Shown in pieces: positions 16,318 to 24,171 of a stretch of DNA of 41,949 nt. This DNA is from CALFXN01 sp937957815 (GTDB taxonomy: Bacteria; Synergistota; Synergistia; Synergistales; Aminobacteriaceae), in contig DAIQNX010000024.1 in assembly GCA_036788195.1 (NCBI GenBank), positions 1 to 41,949 of the forward strand, in the 5' to 3' direction. Each line of letters starts with the position of its first letter. The first letter of the stretch is position 1. Position numbers and translations under genes: made by a program. The notes under the pieces were generated by a model that was given only the letters and a program-made list of their open reading frames with translations, had not been told where the DNA came from and did no database searches.

Positions 16318-17313
16318 TTAGAAGATCCTGTCGATGGACAGCAAAAGCATACCTGCGATGGACAGTCCCGCGACGTTCACCCAGTAGAAGTGCGACGCCT
16401 GCCATATCTTGAGGCGTCCCAGAGACGAACGCATGAACGTGACGACGATGATCTGGACCACGAATACCTTGACCCAGAACCAGAGGAAATCGAGGGCGAA
16501 CAGGACGCAGCCGGATATCCCGAGCAGGCTCGCGAACGACCACGGAATGAAGAGTGCGGTGATGATCGCCGAAATCGCCAGCGAGCGAAGAGCGAAGGTA
16601 ATCTTGAACATGACGAGGTTGGAACCGGAATACTCGATGATAAGACCTTCGAGGATTTCCGTCTTGGCTTCGGGAATGTCCATGAGGCCCTTCCCGGTCT
16701 CCCCGGGAACGACGAGGACGAGGGCCAGAAGGAGACACAGGAGCCCGAGCGTTCCCGACTTTCCGACGACATGCCATACGGGGTTCGCCGCGAAGGTCTC
16801 GAGGCTCCACGGCTCGCCGGGCATTCCGTACCGATACGCGGTCCACGCGAGCGTCGACGCGACGATCGCGAGCGGCAGCTCGTAGCTCATCATCAGGATC
16901 ATTTCCCGCTGCGCCCCGACGTTCGCGATCGGGTTCCCGCTCGCGAATCCGCCGAGGGCCATCGACACGCCGCAGAATCCGAGCATGTACAGAACAAGAA
17001 TGAGATCCCCCTCGCTTCCGAGAATCGCGGGAAGAGATCCGAGGGGTATATACAGGAACACGACGAGCATGCTCGCGAGAGCCATCCAGGGAGCGCTGTT
17101 GAACACCCACGACACGGCATGCCGAGGAACGATGTTTTCCTTCCCGAGCAGTTTCAGGACATCATAGAACGGCTGAAACACAGGAGGCCCCCAGCGTCGC
17201 TGCATCCGGGCGTTGATGATCCGGTCCACTCCGTCGAAAAGGAGCGCGAGCACAAGGACCAGAAGCATCAGCGCCGAACCGGCGACCAGCTTCAGGATCA
17301 TATCGAATATCAT
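16318..17313 (-). CDS. mbhM: MbhM-like (NuoH-type) membrane anchor subunit
   Basis: A 331-residue protein with about eight membrane spans, the NuoH/EchB/MbhM fold that docks the hydrophilic arm. Conserved pieces include INARMQRRWGPPVFQPFYDVLKLLGKE (NuoH loop 1 with its usual RxGP..QP), ANVGAQREMILMMSYELPL (the charged quinone/Q-cavity-side helix) and ETGKGLMDIPEAKTEILEGLIIEYSGSNLVMFK. The ATG at 17313 overlaps the mbhL stop as ATGA, with GAGGAGG nine bases upstream. Confidence 0.93.
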   Translation of the reverse strand: MIFDMILKLVAGSALMLLVLVLALLFDGVDRIINARMQRRWGPPVFQPFYDVLKLLGKENIVPRHAVSWVFNSAPWMALASMLVVFLYIPLGSLPAILGSEGDLILVLYMLGFCGVSMALGGFASGNPIANVGAQREMILMMSYELPLAIVASTLAWTAYRYGMPGEPWSLETFAANPVWHVVGKSGTLGLLCLLLALVLVVPGETGKGLMDIPEAKTEILEGLIIEYSGSNLVMFKITFALRSLAISAIITALFIPWSFASLLGISGCVLFALDFLWFWVKVFVVQIIVVTFMRSSLGRLKIWQASHFYWVNVAGLSIAGMLLLSIDRIF

Positions 17314-18539
17314 GCCGGCATCATCCTCCTCGTCTTTTCCCTGCTCATATTCAGAAGCTGCTCGCGGGTCAGGATCTGTTCGTTTCCCGAGCCTGCGTCC
17401 GTGACCAGCATGCGCTCCATACACGAGATACACGGGTCGATGCTGTTAATGATAAGCGGCGCGTCCGCAAGATCGTTCCCGATAAACATGATGGGCCATG
17501 AAACCGCATTGGCGTATGTCGGTGCCCGGACCTTCCACCATGTGAGGTTCTCGTTGCCGGACGTGAGATGAACGACATGGGAATCGTCTCCGCGCGGAGC
17601 TTCGATGATCCCCCACCCCGTTCCTTCCGCCTTTTTGAGAAGGGAAAGAACCTTGACGACGCTCTTCTCGAAGACGATATCGCCTTCGGGCAGACCATCG
17701 AGGACTTTCTCCATTATATCGAGGGACTGATAGACCTCGAGGACGCGAACAAGGAAGCGGTCGAACACGTCTCCCCTCGCCTCGCCGACGTAATCCTGCG
17801 GCACGACGGGCTTCACGTCGAGATCCCCGTACGCTTCGTACGGCGCCGACCACCTGAGGTCGCACCTGACGCCGCTCGCCCGCGCCGTGGGACCGAGGGC
17901 GCAGTGCCGGATCGCATCCTCGTACGACAGGACTCCGACGTTCCGCATCCTCGCCTTCGCGACCGGATCCTGCGTCACGATATCGTAAAACGCCGAGAAC
18001 TCGTTTCGATAGTACCGGATCATGTCGCGAACGACGGTGTCGACCTCCGGCGTTATATCCCATCGGACGCCTCCGACCGTTCCGACACCGTAGTTGACCC
18101 TGTTCCCCGTGTAGGTCTCGAGGACGTCCATGACCCTTTCGCGCATGAGCATCCCGAGCTGGAACGCCGAATCGAAACCGATCGAGTAACACGCAACGCC
18201 CGCCCAAAGGATATGCGAATGTACGCGTTCAAGTTCGAGGACAAGCGAACGGATATACTGCGCTCTCGCCGGAACCCTGATCTGCGCGGCGTCCTCGACG
18301 GCTCTCAGGAAGGCCGTGATGTGACTGAACGAACAGATACCGCAGATTCTTTCCGCGAGATAGATCACCTGTATCGGATTCCGCTCCTGCCCCATACGCT
18401 CAATTCCGCGATGTATGGCCCCGGGGCGTACCCGCGCTCCGACGATTCTTTCGCCGTCAAGATCCAGCCAGGCCGTTATGGGTTCCTTGAGTCCGACATG
18501 GACGGGGCCTATCGGCACCGTATACGTCTTGGCACTCAT
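17310..18539 (-). CDS. mbhL: MbhL-like [NiFe]-hydrogenase large subunit, group 4
   Basis: A 409-residue NuoD/HycE/MbhL-family catalytic subunit. Both nickel motifs are complete: L1 ERICGICSFSH (Cys66, Cys69, His73) and L2 DPCISCMER near residue 377. It is therefore a real hydrogenase, not a Mbx/Mbs sulfane reductase or complex I NuoD, which lose these Cys. About 28 residues follow the L2 Arg and would be clipped by a maturation protease; no hyp or protease gene is in the window. The ATG at 18539 (MSAKTYTVPIGPVHVG) is preferred because AGGTGG lies seven bases upstream; ATG at 18545 is one base from that SD. It evolves H2 on the cytoplasmic side, fed by MbhJ and MbhN. Confidence 0.93.
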   Translation of the reverse strand: MSAKTYTVPIGPVHVGLKEPITAWLDLDGERIVGARVRPGAIHRGIERMGQERNPIQVIYLAERICGICSFSHITAFLRAVEDAAQIRVPARAQYIRSLVLELERVHSHILWAGVACYSIGFDSAFQLGMLMRERVMDVLETYTGNRVNYGVGTVGGVRWDITPEVDTVVRDMIRYYRNEFSAFYDIVTQDPVAKARMRNVGVLSYEDAIRHCALGPTARASGVRCDLRWSAPYEAYGDLDVKPVVPQDYVGEARGDVFDRFLVRVLEVYQSLDIMEKVLDGLPEGDIVFEKSVVKVLSLLKKAEGTGWGIIEAPRGDDSHVVHLTSGNENLTWWKVRAPTYANAVSWPIMFIGNDLADAPLIINSIDPCISCMERMLVTDAGSGNEQILTREQLLNMSREKTRRMMPA

Positions 18540-18552
18540 GTTCATTCCACCT

Positions 18553-19098
18553 TTAGGAGAGATCTCGGATCATGTCGGGACTGAGCCCCTCTTCATCCCG
18601 ACGCCACGGTTTGACATTCTCGTCCCAATCCTCCGGGAGGAAAATGAACCCTTTCATGGGCAAGCCCTCGAACTCGACACCCAGCATTTCCCGCATTTCC
18701 CGCTCACTGTATTCGATTCCCGGAATCCTGTCGTACAGCGACGGGATCTTCAGATCGGATTTCGGCACAAGGACACATACGGAGACACCTACCCGTCCTC
18801 CGCGCGCGGCGACTCTAAACAGAGAGAAATGATAGTTCAGGAGGATATTCTCCCCGACATCGTCGCCGGAAATCACGTGAAAATGGGGAAAATCGATGGC
18901 GAAAAGTTCGTCGACGACCCGAAGAAACTGACTTCTTTCAGGTCGGATCCACAGATCGACATACTGGACAGAGTTCTCCCGTCCTCCGAATCGCTCCCTG
19001 CGTTCTACCGCAACGTTTTCGAGACGCGCGCGAAGCCGGGATACGACATCCTCGGAGGAGAGAGCCTCGCTCGCATAATCAGGATTGCGACGCATCAT
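18553..19098 (-). CDS. mbhK: MbhK-like (NuoC-type) subunit
   Basis: A 181-residue protein with the NuoC/30-kDa signature at its C-terminal half: DRIPGIEYSEREMREMLGVEFEG and a final LPEDW...KPWRRDEEGL. The N-terminal third is a variable helical segment. GGAGG is seven bases before ATG 19098. The start overlaps the mbhJ stop by ATGA, and the stop is 13 bases before mbhL. It is a structural subunit of the hydrophilic arm between MbhJ and MbhL. Confidence 0.9.
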   Translation of the reverse strand: MMRRNPDYASEALSSEDVVSRLRARLENVAVERRERFGGRENSVQYVDLWIRPERSQFLRVVDELFAIDFPHFHVISGDDVGENILLNYHFSLFRVAARGGRVGVSVCVLVPKSDLKIPSLYDRIPGIEYSEREMREMLGVEFEGLPMKGFIFLPEDWDENVKPWRRDEEGLSPDMIRDLS

Positions 19099-19562
19099 AC
19101 CACTGCCTCCCGAGCCGCTTCGATAAGCTCTTTCCGCTTGCTCTCGAGCTTCAGGACCGCTTTCGCCACGCCCTCGGTGATAGCCTCCGGCCGGGGCGGA
19201 CATCCGTGGACATAGACGTCGACTGGAATAATCCGGTCCACCGGGCCTTCGAGATTGTACGAACGGTAGAAGACATCTCCGGAAGAACCGCAGTTGCCGA
19301 CGACCACGACGACCTTGGGGTCCGGAATCTGGCGATAGATCCGAAGCAGACGGTCCTTCATGTATTTCGTCACCGGACCGGTCACGACGAGGACATCCGC
19401 ATGACGCGGAGATCCCACAAGTTTCATGCCGAAGCGCTCGATATCGTACCGCGGGCTGATCGTCGCGACGATCTCTATGTCGCAGCCGTTGCACGATCCG
19501 CTGTTGCAGGTCATCACCCAGAGGGATTTCGGCAGGATTTCAAGATACTTCTCGAGTTTCAC
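19095..19562 (-). CDS. mbhJ: MbhJ-like (NuoB-type) small subunit
   Basis: A 155-residue NuoB/EchC/MbhJ subunit that holds the proximal [4Fe-4S] cluster. The ligands are visible as CNSGSCNGCDIE (two of three Cys), GNCGSSG and VHGCPPRPEA. The GTG at 19562 is preferred: the SD AGGGGGTGAT is eight bases upstream. A GTG at 19571 lies inside that SD. It overlaps mbhK by ATGA. Confidence 0.92.
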   Translation of the reverse strand: MKLEKYLEILPKSLWVMTCNSGSCNGCDIEIVATISPRYDIERFGMKLVGSPRHADVLVVTGPVTKYMKDRLLRIYRQIPDPKVVVVVGNCGSSGDVFYRSYNLEGPVDRIIPVDVYVHGCPPRPEAITEGVAKAVLKLESKRKELIEAAREAVV

Positions 19563-19574
19563 CTTTATCACCCC

Positions 19575-19916
19575 CTAAAATATGACCGCAAGCGCGCAGA
19601 TAACGGCCGAAACGAAGACAAACCACCCAGCGTAGTCGGTGGTGATTCCGCTGTGAAATGCGACAAGCGCGTTGTAAAAAGGAGTGAACGCCTTCTTGTA
19701 TCCCCAGTATGCCGATGACGCGGGAACCGTTATATCCGCTCCGTCCTCGGGAACGGGGTTCCCCGACCAGTAGATTTCGTCCTGATCTGTCCCCTTCTTG
19801 TAGTCGCGTCTCCCCATGGAACGAAGCCACAGGGCATAGAACGACGCAATGAAAAAGAACGCGATCCACGCCGAAACATCCCAGAAGCCGAAACCGGTGT
19901 ATATCTTGCCCAACAC
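19575..19916 (-). CDS. mbhI: MbhI-like membrane subunit
   Basis: A 113-residue protein with a span near the N-terminus (about 14-31, SAWIAFFFIASFYALWL) and one at the C-terminus (about 95-113). A 60-residue amphipathic middle (SAYWGYKKAFTPFYNAL) separates them. This is what is known for MbhI, which links the antiporter and hydrogenase modules by a lateral helix. Similarity is otherwise weak, so the call rests on length, topology and position between mbhH and mbhJ. The start is GTG 19916, nine bases after AAGGAGG. Confidence 0.8.
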   Translation of the reverse strand: MLGKIYTGFGFWDVSAWIAFFFIASFYALWLRSMGRRDYKKGTDQDEIYWSGNPVPEDGADITVPASSAYWGYKKAFTPFYNALVAFHSGITTDYAGWFVFVSAVICALAVIF

Positions 19917-19930
19917 GTCGCGCCACCTCC

Positions 19931-21490
19931 TTACGGGTGAAGAACGGCGCCGATGTAGCCCGCCTGATCGACAAGCGCTTTGGCAGCAGGCTCGATCAGA
20001 TTGGAAATCGTCCAGGACGGGAAGAGAGTGAATCCGACGATAACAAATCCGAAAACCATCATTCCCAGAACCATTCCGGCCGGCGCTTCGCGGACGGATT
20101 TCCACTGATTCTTCTCAGGACCGAGGAACGCCGTCTGGAAGATCTTGACGAAGGAAGCGAGCGTCAGGACGGACGTTACGAGCGCCACGGCGCTGAGAAC
20201 CGGATGGACCGTGAAGACGGATTCGTAGATCAGGAGTTTGGAAACGAAACCATTGAACGGCGGGATTCCCGAGATCGCCGCCGCCGCGATAAGGAACAGG
20301 ACTGTCGTATACGGCATCCGGCGGGCAAGCCCACCCATGCGGTCCAGATCTCTCGTCCCCGTGGCGTAATACAGCGCGCCGGCCGCGAGGAAGAGCAGTC
20401 CCTTGTACATGCTGTAGTTCACCATGTGGAAGAGGCCGCCCTTCAGCGCCGTGAAACCATAATCCGCGAGGGCCCGGGGGTCGTGAAGCGCGGAAAGGCC
20501 GACGCCAAAGGCGAGAAGCATGTATCCGACCTGGGAAATCGAATGATACCCGATCAGGCGTTTGATCTCGTGCTGGATGACCGCCATCGTAACCCCGAAG
20601 AACATCGACATCATCCCGAGGACGATGAAGATCCAGGGAATGAAACTGTTTTGCGCAACAGTACCAAAGAGCGTGAAGCACACCCTGATCAGACCGTAGA
20701 GCGACACCTGGCTGACCGTGACAAGCAGGCAGGTGACGCCCGAAGGCGACTCGGCATAGGAGTCGGGCATCCACATGCTCATAGGGAACGCACCGCATTT
20801 CATCGCAAGCGCCGAAACGAGAAGCGCCAGAATCAGCTTGTCGACCGTCGTCATCTGGATGGCATCCGCTATCGCGGCCATATTCAGGAAGTTGTACTTT
20901 CCATAAATCGAACCGACCGCAATCAGGATGAGCATCGCGGAGATCTGCGACAGGAGCATGTACTTGAAGCTCGCCTCGATCGCCTCGGGCTTGTCGCGCC
21001 AGAAGGCGATCAGACCAAAGGACGCGACGGAGGCGATCTCGATGAACACGAAGAAGTTGAACATGTCGCCCGTCAGGGACATCCCGAGCGCACCGACCGT
21101 CAGGAGAAAATAGAGCGAGACGAAACGGTGAAGGCCACTGAAACCGTTCATATACTGCAACGAAAAGAGCGCCCCGGCGAACGACGCGATCGCGACCGTC
21201 AGCCCCATGAAGGCGCTGAGAGCGTCGATCTCGAACATGATCCTGACCGGAAAGGCGAACCCGGAAGGGAGCGTCAGGGAAATCGATTCGCCGCCCATAA
21301 CATACAGAATCGTTCCGTGAAGCAGGACATTTCTCCACAGGAGGAACGCGATAATCAGGGTCACCAGCGAAACCGCGACGAACAGGAGGTTCCGGAGGAA
21401 CTTCCCGCCGAGCGAGAAGAGCGGCGTCGCGAATGCCCCGAGAAGCGGAAACGCGACTACAAGTGCGGGAAGATGCTGGCTCCAGTTCAT
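19931..21490 (-). CDS. mbhH: MbhH-like (MrpD/NuoN-type) antiporter subunit
   Basis: A 519-residue protein with about 14 spans, proton-conducting antiporter fold (Proton_antipo_M). Key charged sites are in place: Glu in the FFVFIEIASVASF helix (TM5 Glu), Lys in LSALAMKCGAFPMSMWMPDSYAESPSGVT (TM7 Lys with the signature), and Lys in FTALKGGLFHMVNYSMYKGLLF. The ATG at 21490 overlaps the mbhG stop by ATGA. In archaeal Mbh this subunit is the proposed proton channel beside the Mrp-like sodium path. Confidence 0.94.
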   Translation of the reverse strand: MNWSQHLPALVVAFPLLGAFATPLFSLGGKFLRNLLFVAVSLVTLIIAFLLWRNVLLHGTILYVMGGESISLTLPSGFAFPVRIMFEIDALSAFMGLTVAIASFAGALFSLQYMNGFSGLHRFVSLYFLLTVGALGMSLTGDMFNFFVFIEIASVASFGLIAFWRDKPEAIEASFKYMLLSQISAMLILIAVGSIYGKYNFLNMAAIADAIQMTTVDKLILALLVSALAMKCGAFPMSMWMPDSYAESPSGVTCLLVTVSQVSLYGLIRVCFTLFGTVAQNSFIPWIFIVLGMMSMFFGVTMAVIQHEIKRLIGYHSISQVGYMLLAFGVGLSALHDPRALADYGFTALKGGLFHMVNYSMYKGLLFLAAGALYYATGTRDLDRMGGLARRMPYTTVLFLIAAAAISGIPPFNGFVSKLLIYESVFTVHPVLSAVALVTSVLTLASFVKIFQTAFLGPEKNQWKSVREAPAGMVLGMMVFGFVIVGFTLFPSWTISNLIEPAAKALVDQAGYIGAVLHP

Positions 21491-21834
21491 CCGCGCAACC
21501 TCCGTATCTCATTGACGTCGAGAGTGCCATAGTGTTTGTAGAGCATCATGATCAGCGCGAGCATCAGCGCCGTCGTCGCGAGAGCGATGACGATCGCGGT
21601 CAACGTCAGACACTGGGGAATCGGAAGGACGACCTTTGCGTGAGCCCCGGCGAGATAATGGATCGGAATGGCTCCGCCGTTCCTGTATCCCATCGCGACG
21701 AGGAAAAGGTTGATGGCGGACGCGATAACGCTGACCCCGATGGATATCTTGACGAGATTTCTCTCGGAAAGGATCGCCACTGTCCCCATCAGAAAAAGAA
21801 CGCCGACGACTATGAAAGGCGCATTACCGATCAT
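21487..21834 (-). CDS. mbhG: MbhG-like (MrpC/NuoK-type) subunit
   Basis: A 115-residue protein with three membrane spans. ERNLVKISIGVSVIASAINLFLVA is the MrpC/NuoK helix, and PIPQCLTLTAIVIALATTALMLALI matches the conserved DP.PQAL.LTAIVI block (here LPIPQCLTLTAIVI). The start overlaps the mbhF end by 11 bases. Confidence 0.92.
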   Translation of the reverse strand: MIGNAPFIVVGVLFLMGTVAILSERNLVKISIGVSVIASAINLFLVAMGYRNGGAIPIHYLAGAHAKVVLPIPQCLTLTAIVIALATTALMLALIMMLYKHYGTLDVNEIRRLRG

Positions 21835-22309
21835 GGCCGCACTCCGTCCCGACGGGACTCGTTTCGTACAGGCGGATACCCTTGAACATATAGATCACGA
21901 TCAGGGAAAGTCCGCCGGCGACTTCGATTCCGACCGCGATATCCATAAGGGCGATGGTTCCCGAAGGCGGAATGATTCCGTGTGCGCCGCCGGCCATGGC
22001 CGCTTCGTGGGTGACGGAAACGAAGTTATAGAAAAACGACGTGGGAAAACCCATGAACGCGAGGCCGATGAAAAGCAGAAGGCCGAAGCCGACAAGGCTC
22101 GTATAGAACCTTTCATTGACCCACGAAAGGAGGCGGTTCCCGCCGTATGCGACAAGGAGGAACGTCAGGAACGTCGCAACGATGGCGCCGCCCTGGAATC
22201 CTCCGCCCGGAGTGAGATCGCCGTGAATGATGACGTTCGCTCCGAAGACGACCATAAACCACGCGAAGATGTCACATCCCTTACGAACAACAACAGACAG
22301 AGGATTCAA
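21824..22309 (-). CDS. mbhF: MbhF-like (MrpB-type) subunit
   Basis: A 161-residue MrpB-family protein with four spans. GANVIIHGDLTPGGGFQGGAIVA is the family's hallmark block. The start is TTG at 22309: AAGGGGGGAG lies six bases upstream and the TTGA overlap with the mbhE stop follows the pattern used throughout this operon. An upstream start would lie deep inside mbhE. Confidence 0.9.
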   Translation of the reverse strand: MNPLSVVVRKGCDIFAWFMVVFGANVIIHGDLTPGGGFQGGAIVATFLTFLLVAYGGNRLLSWVNERFYTSLVGFGLLLFIGLAFMGFPTSFFYNFVSVTHEAAMAGGAHGIIPPSGTIALMDIAVGIEVAGGLSLIVIYMFKGIRLYETSPVGTECGHDR

Positions 22310-22578
22310 TCCCGTCTCCCCCCTTGCCGGAACAAAGCCGTCACAGAACACAGCGCCGTAAAGAGGACCGCGGCCTCTCCGATCGTATCGAACCCGCGGT
22401 AATCGAAAACCAGCGAGGTGACGATATTCTCGGAAGAGCGGTCCTTGAGGGCGTGAGCGATGTAGTAGTCATCGACGGGAGTCTTCAACGGATCGCCGAA
22501 AGGATGGACGTTGTCGAGTACTCCCCAGACGATGCCTCCGAGAACCAGCGCCGCCGCGATGAACATGGTCTTTTTCAT
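22306..22578 (-). CDS. mbhE: MbhE-like membrane subunit
   Basis: A 90-residue protein with a span at residues 1-22 (MKKTMFIAAALVLGGIVWGVL) and one near the end (GEAAVLFTALCSVTALF). The middle reads YIAHALKDRSSENIVTSLVFDYRGFDTIGEA, the conserved block of MbhE and the MrpA C-terminal/MrpB N-terminal region. ATG 22578 overlaps mbhD by ATGA. Confidence 0.88.
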   Translation of the reverse strand: MKKTMFIAAALVLGGIVWGVLDNVHPFGDPLKTPVDDYYIAHALKDRSSENIVTSLVFDYRGFDTIGEAAVLFTALCSVTALFRQGGRRD

Positions 22579-22838
22579 TTGACGCCGCCTCCGTTCCCCT
22601 TTCTGATCTGCCCGCAGGCGCGAAGCGCGATGATGTAGATGACCGTACTGAGAGCGGCGCCTATCGCAGCTTCGGCGATAGCCACATCGGGTGCCTGCAG
22701 GATATAAAACTCTAGGGCCATGCACAGACTGAAAGCTCCGAGCGCCAGAGCCGAAGAGAGAAGATCTCGGAACCAGATGGCGAAAAATCCCGCCAGCACG
22801 ATCAGTACGAGGACACAGAGATGAAGAAGCTGCATCAT
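22575..22838 (-). CDS. mbhD: MbhD-like (DUF4040, MrpA C-terminal) subunit
   Basis: An 87-residue protein with three spans. LQAPDVAIAEAAIGAALSTVIYIIAL is the DUF4040 hallmark. ATG 22838 overlaps the mbhC stop; a second in-frame ATG follows directly. Confidence 0.9.
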   Translation of the reverse strand: MMQLLHLCVLVLIVLAGFFAIWFRDLLSSALALGAFSLCMALEFYILQAPDVAIAEAAIGAALSTVIYIIALRACGQIRKGNGGGVK

Positions 22839-23215
22839 GCGGCTCTCCGCCTCCTTCCTTCCTTTTCCGCAAGACGGTCCACAACGGCGAACTTCGGATC
22901 GATGCGACTTCTGTGAGCCGCCCTAGCGATCGCATGTGCCCCCGTTGCGTTCGTGACAAGCAGCACGGCCATCGCGACGAACGTATGAATCGCAAGGACG
23001 AGGAAGCGCGATTCGCCGGCCGAAAGATAGCGGAAGAGCGTATAGACGATTACAGCCAAGCCTGTGAAGAGACTTCCGAAGGTCGAGCACTTCGTTGCTC
23101 CGTGCATTCTCGTGTAGACGTCAGGGAAGCGATACAGGGAAACAACTCCGAGAGAATTGAAGAAAATTCCGACCAAAAGAAACAACAAGACAAAAAGCCC
23201 TTCAACGATGCCCAT
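22835..23215 (-). CDS. mbhC: MbhC-like (MrpG-type) subunit
   Basis: A 126-residue MrpG/PhaG protein. GVVSLYRFPDVYTRMHGATKCSTFGSL is the family's defining block, with three spans and a basic tail (RRRRAA). The ATG at 23215 is used: AGGGGGG lies 10-15 bases upstream and mbhB stops one base away. Confidence 0.92.
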   Translation of the reverse strand: MGIVEGLFVLLFLLVGIFFNSLGVVSLYRFPDVYTRMHGATKCSTFGSLFTGLAVIVYTLFRYLSAGESRFLVLAIHTFVAMAVLLVTNATGAHAIARAAHRSRIDPKFAVVDRLAEKEGRRRRAA

Positions 23216-23216
23216 G

Positions 23217-23477
23217 TCACATGCCCCCCTCGATGTAACGAGCGATGAACATGGTGCTGACGAAAGACAGCCCCGCATACACGATCGCGATATCTTCCAT
23301 GACGACGGAATCGTACACCGCGGCAAGGACGATCATGATCGCGACCACGAGACTGTTCATCGTGTCAAGAGCCACAGCCCTGTCGGGAATCGTCGGGCCG
23401 GAAATCAGACGGCCAAAGACGAGAACGATCAGAACGGCGTAGATTCCGACAGTCCAGGAAAAAAGGGTTATGCTCAA
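23217..23477 (-). CDS. mbhB: MbhB-like (MrpF-type) subunit
   Basis: An 86-residue MrpF/PhaF protein with three spans. GRLISGPTIPDRAVALDTMNSL is the conserved loop. The start is TTG 23477, eight bases after AAGGAGG, overlapping the mbhA stop as TTGA. Confidence 0.9.
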   Translation of the reverse strand: MSITLFSWTVGIYAVLIVLVFGRLISGPTIPDRAVALDTMNSLVVAIMIVLAAVYDSVVMEDIAIVYAGLSFVSTMFIARYIEGGM

Positions 23478-23962
23478 TCCGCCAACCTCCTTGCCCAAGA
23501 TGCAAAGGATCCGTAAATCTCCTCTTCAGAGGGATTTTCGTCCCGCACGTAAATCCAGTGCACGTAGAATGCTCCTTCGTCGTCCACATCGACAGTCAAT
23601 GTGCCGGGTGTCAGAGTGATGGAATCTGCCAGGATCATTCTGGAAAGGTCGCTTTTCAGATCCGGAGTGAGCTTCACGATCCCGGGACGGATATTTCCGG
23701 TGATCACGCGAATAGCGACGTCGATGTTCGCTTTGAAGAGAGCTATGCCGAAGGGAACGAAAACATAATAGAGGAAGGAAATCCAGCGAAGCGGGTTCAG
23801 TATTTTGAGAAAGGAGAATCGATATGAGGGAACCCACGTTCGTGCCGCAAGCGCGAGAATCGTAGCGAGGAGAAAAGCCACTGCGAACTCTACCGGAGCG
23901 ATCGTGCCGCCGGACCACACGAGAAGGAGATACATGAGGAAGGACGCGAAAAAAATGAACAC
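23474..23962 (-). CDS. mbhA: MbhA-like (MrpE-type) subunit
   Basis: A 162-residue MrpE/PhaE protein: two N-terminal spans, then the soluble domain with LADSITLTPGTLTVDVDDEG...VHWI, the family's hallmark. GTG 23962 is chosen because AAGGAGG lies eight bases upstream; a GTG nine bases earlier would overlap the SD. It is the first gene of the 14-gene operon, about 35 bases downstream of the promoter at 24001-24028. Confidence 0.92.
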   Translation of the reverse strand: MFIFFASFLMYLLLVWSGGTIAPVEFAVAFLLATILALAARTWVPSYRFSFLKILNPLRWISFLYYVFVPFGIALFKANIDVAIRVITGNIRPGIVKLTPDLKSDLSRMILADSITLTPGTLTVDVDDEGAFYVHWIYVRDENPSEEEIYGSFASWARRLAD

Positions 23963-24000
23963 ACATTCCACCTCCTTATTGAGAAAGTCACAACGGATAC

Positions 24001-24028
24001 ATTATACTACACGCCTCATTCCTGTAAA
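24001..24028 (-). promoter_or_regulatory. Promoter of the mbhA-N operon
   Basis: Minus strand -35 TTTACA (24023-24028, 5 of 6) and -10 TATAAT (24001-24006, perfect), 16-bp spacer. Transcription would start near 23994, giving a short leader to GTG 23962. Confidence 0.8.
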
Positions 24029-24171
24029 CTTATGTTAAATAAGGAACTTTCTTTTGTCTCGAAGTATGGTTGAAAGTGAATTTTATTATTCAAAAAGGTG
24101 GTACAGTCCGTGCCCGGGTCTATTGGCCATGTTATTATTCCAACCTATCCGGAGCGAAATGGAGTGAACCG

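Noticed and set aside
19937..21532. A 531-codon plus-strand frame opposite mbhH, and a 471-codon minus-strand frame shifted from it
   Set aside because: Both are by-products of GC-rich coding. Their products are rich in Arg, His, Glu and Asp with no domain, whereas mbhH has textbook antiporter motifs.
15660..24028. Complex I (nuo) or Mbx/Mbs sulfane reductase instead of hydrogenase
   Set aside because: There are no nuoE/F/G genes, Mrp subunits are present, and both nickel CxxC motifs in the large subunit are complete.
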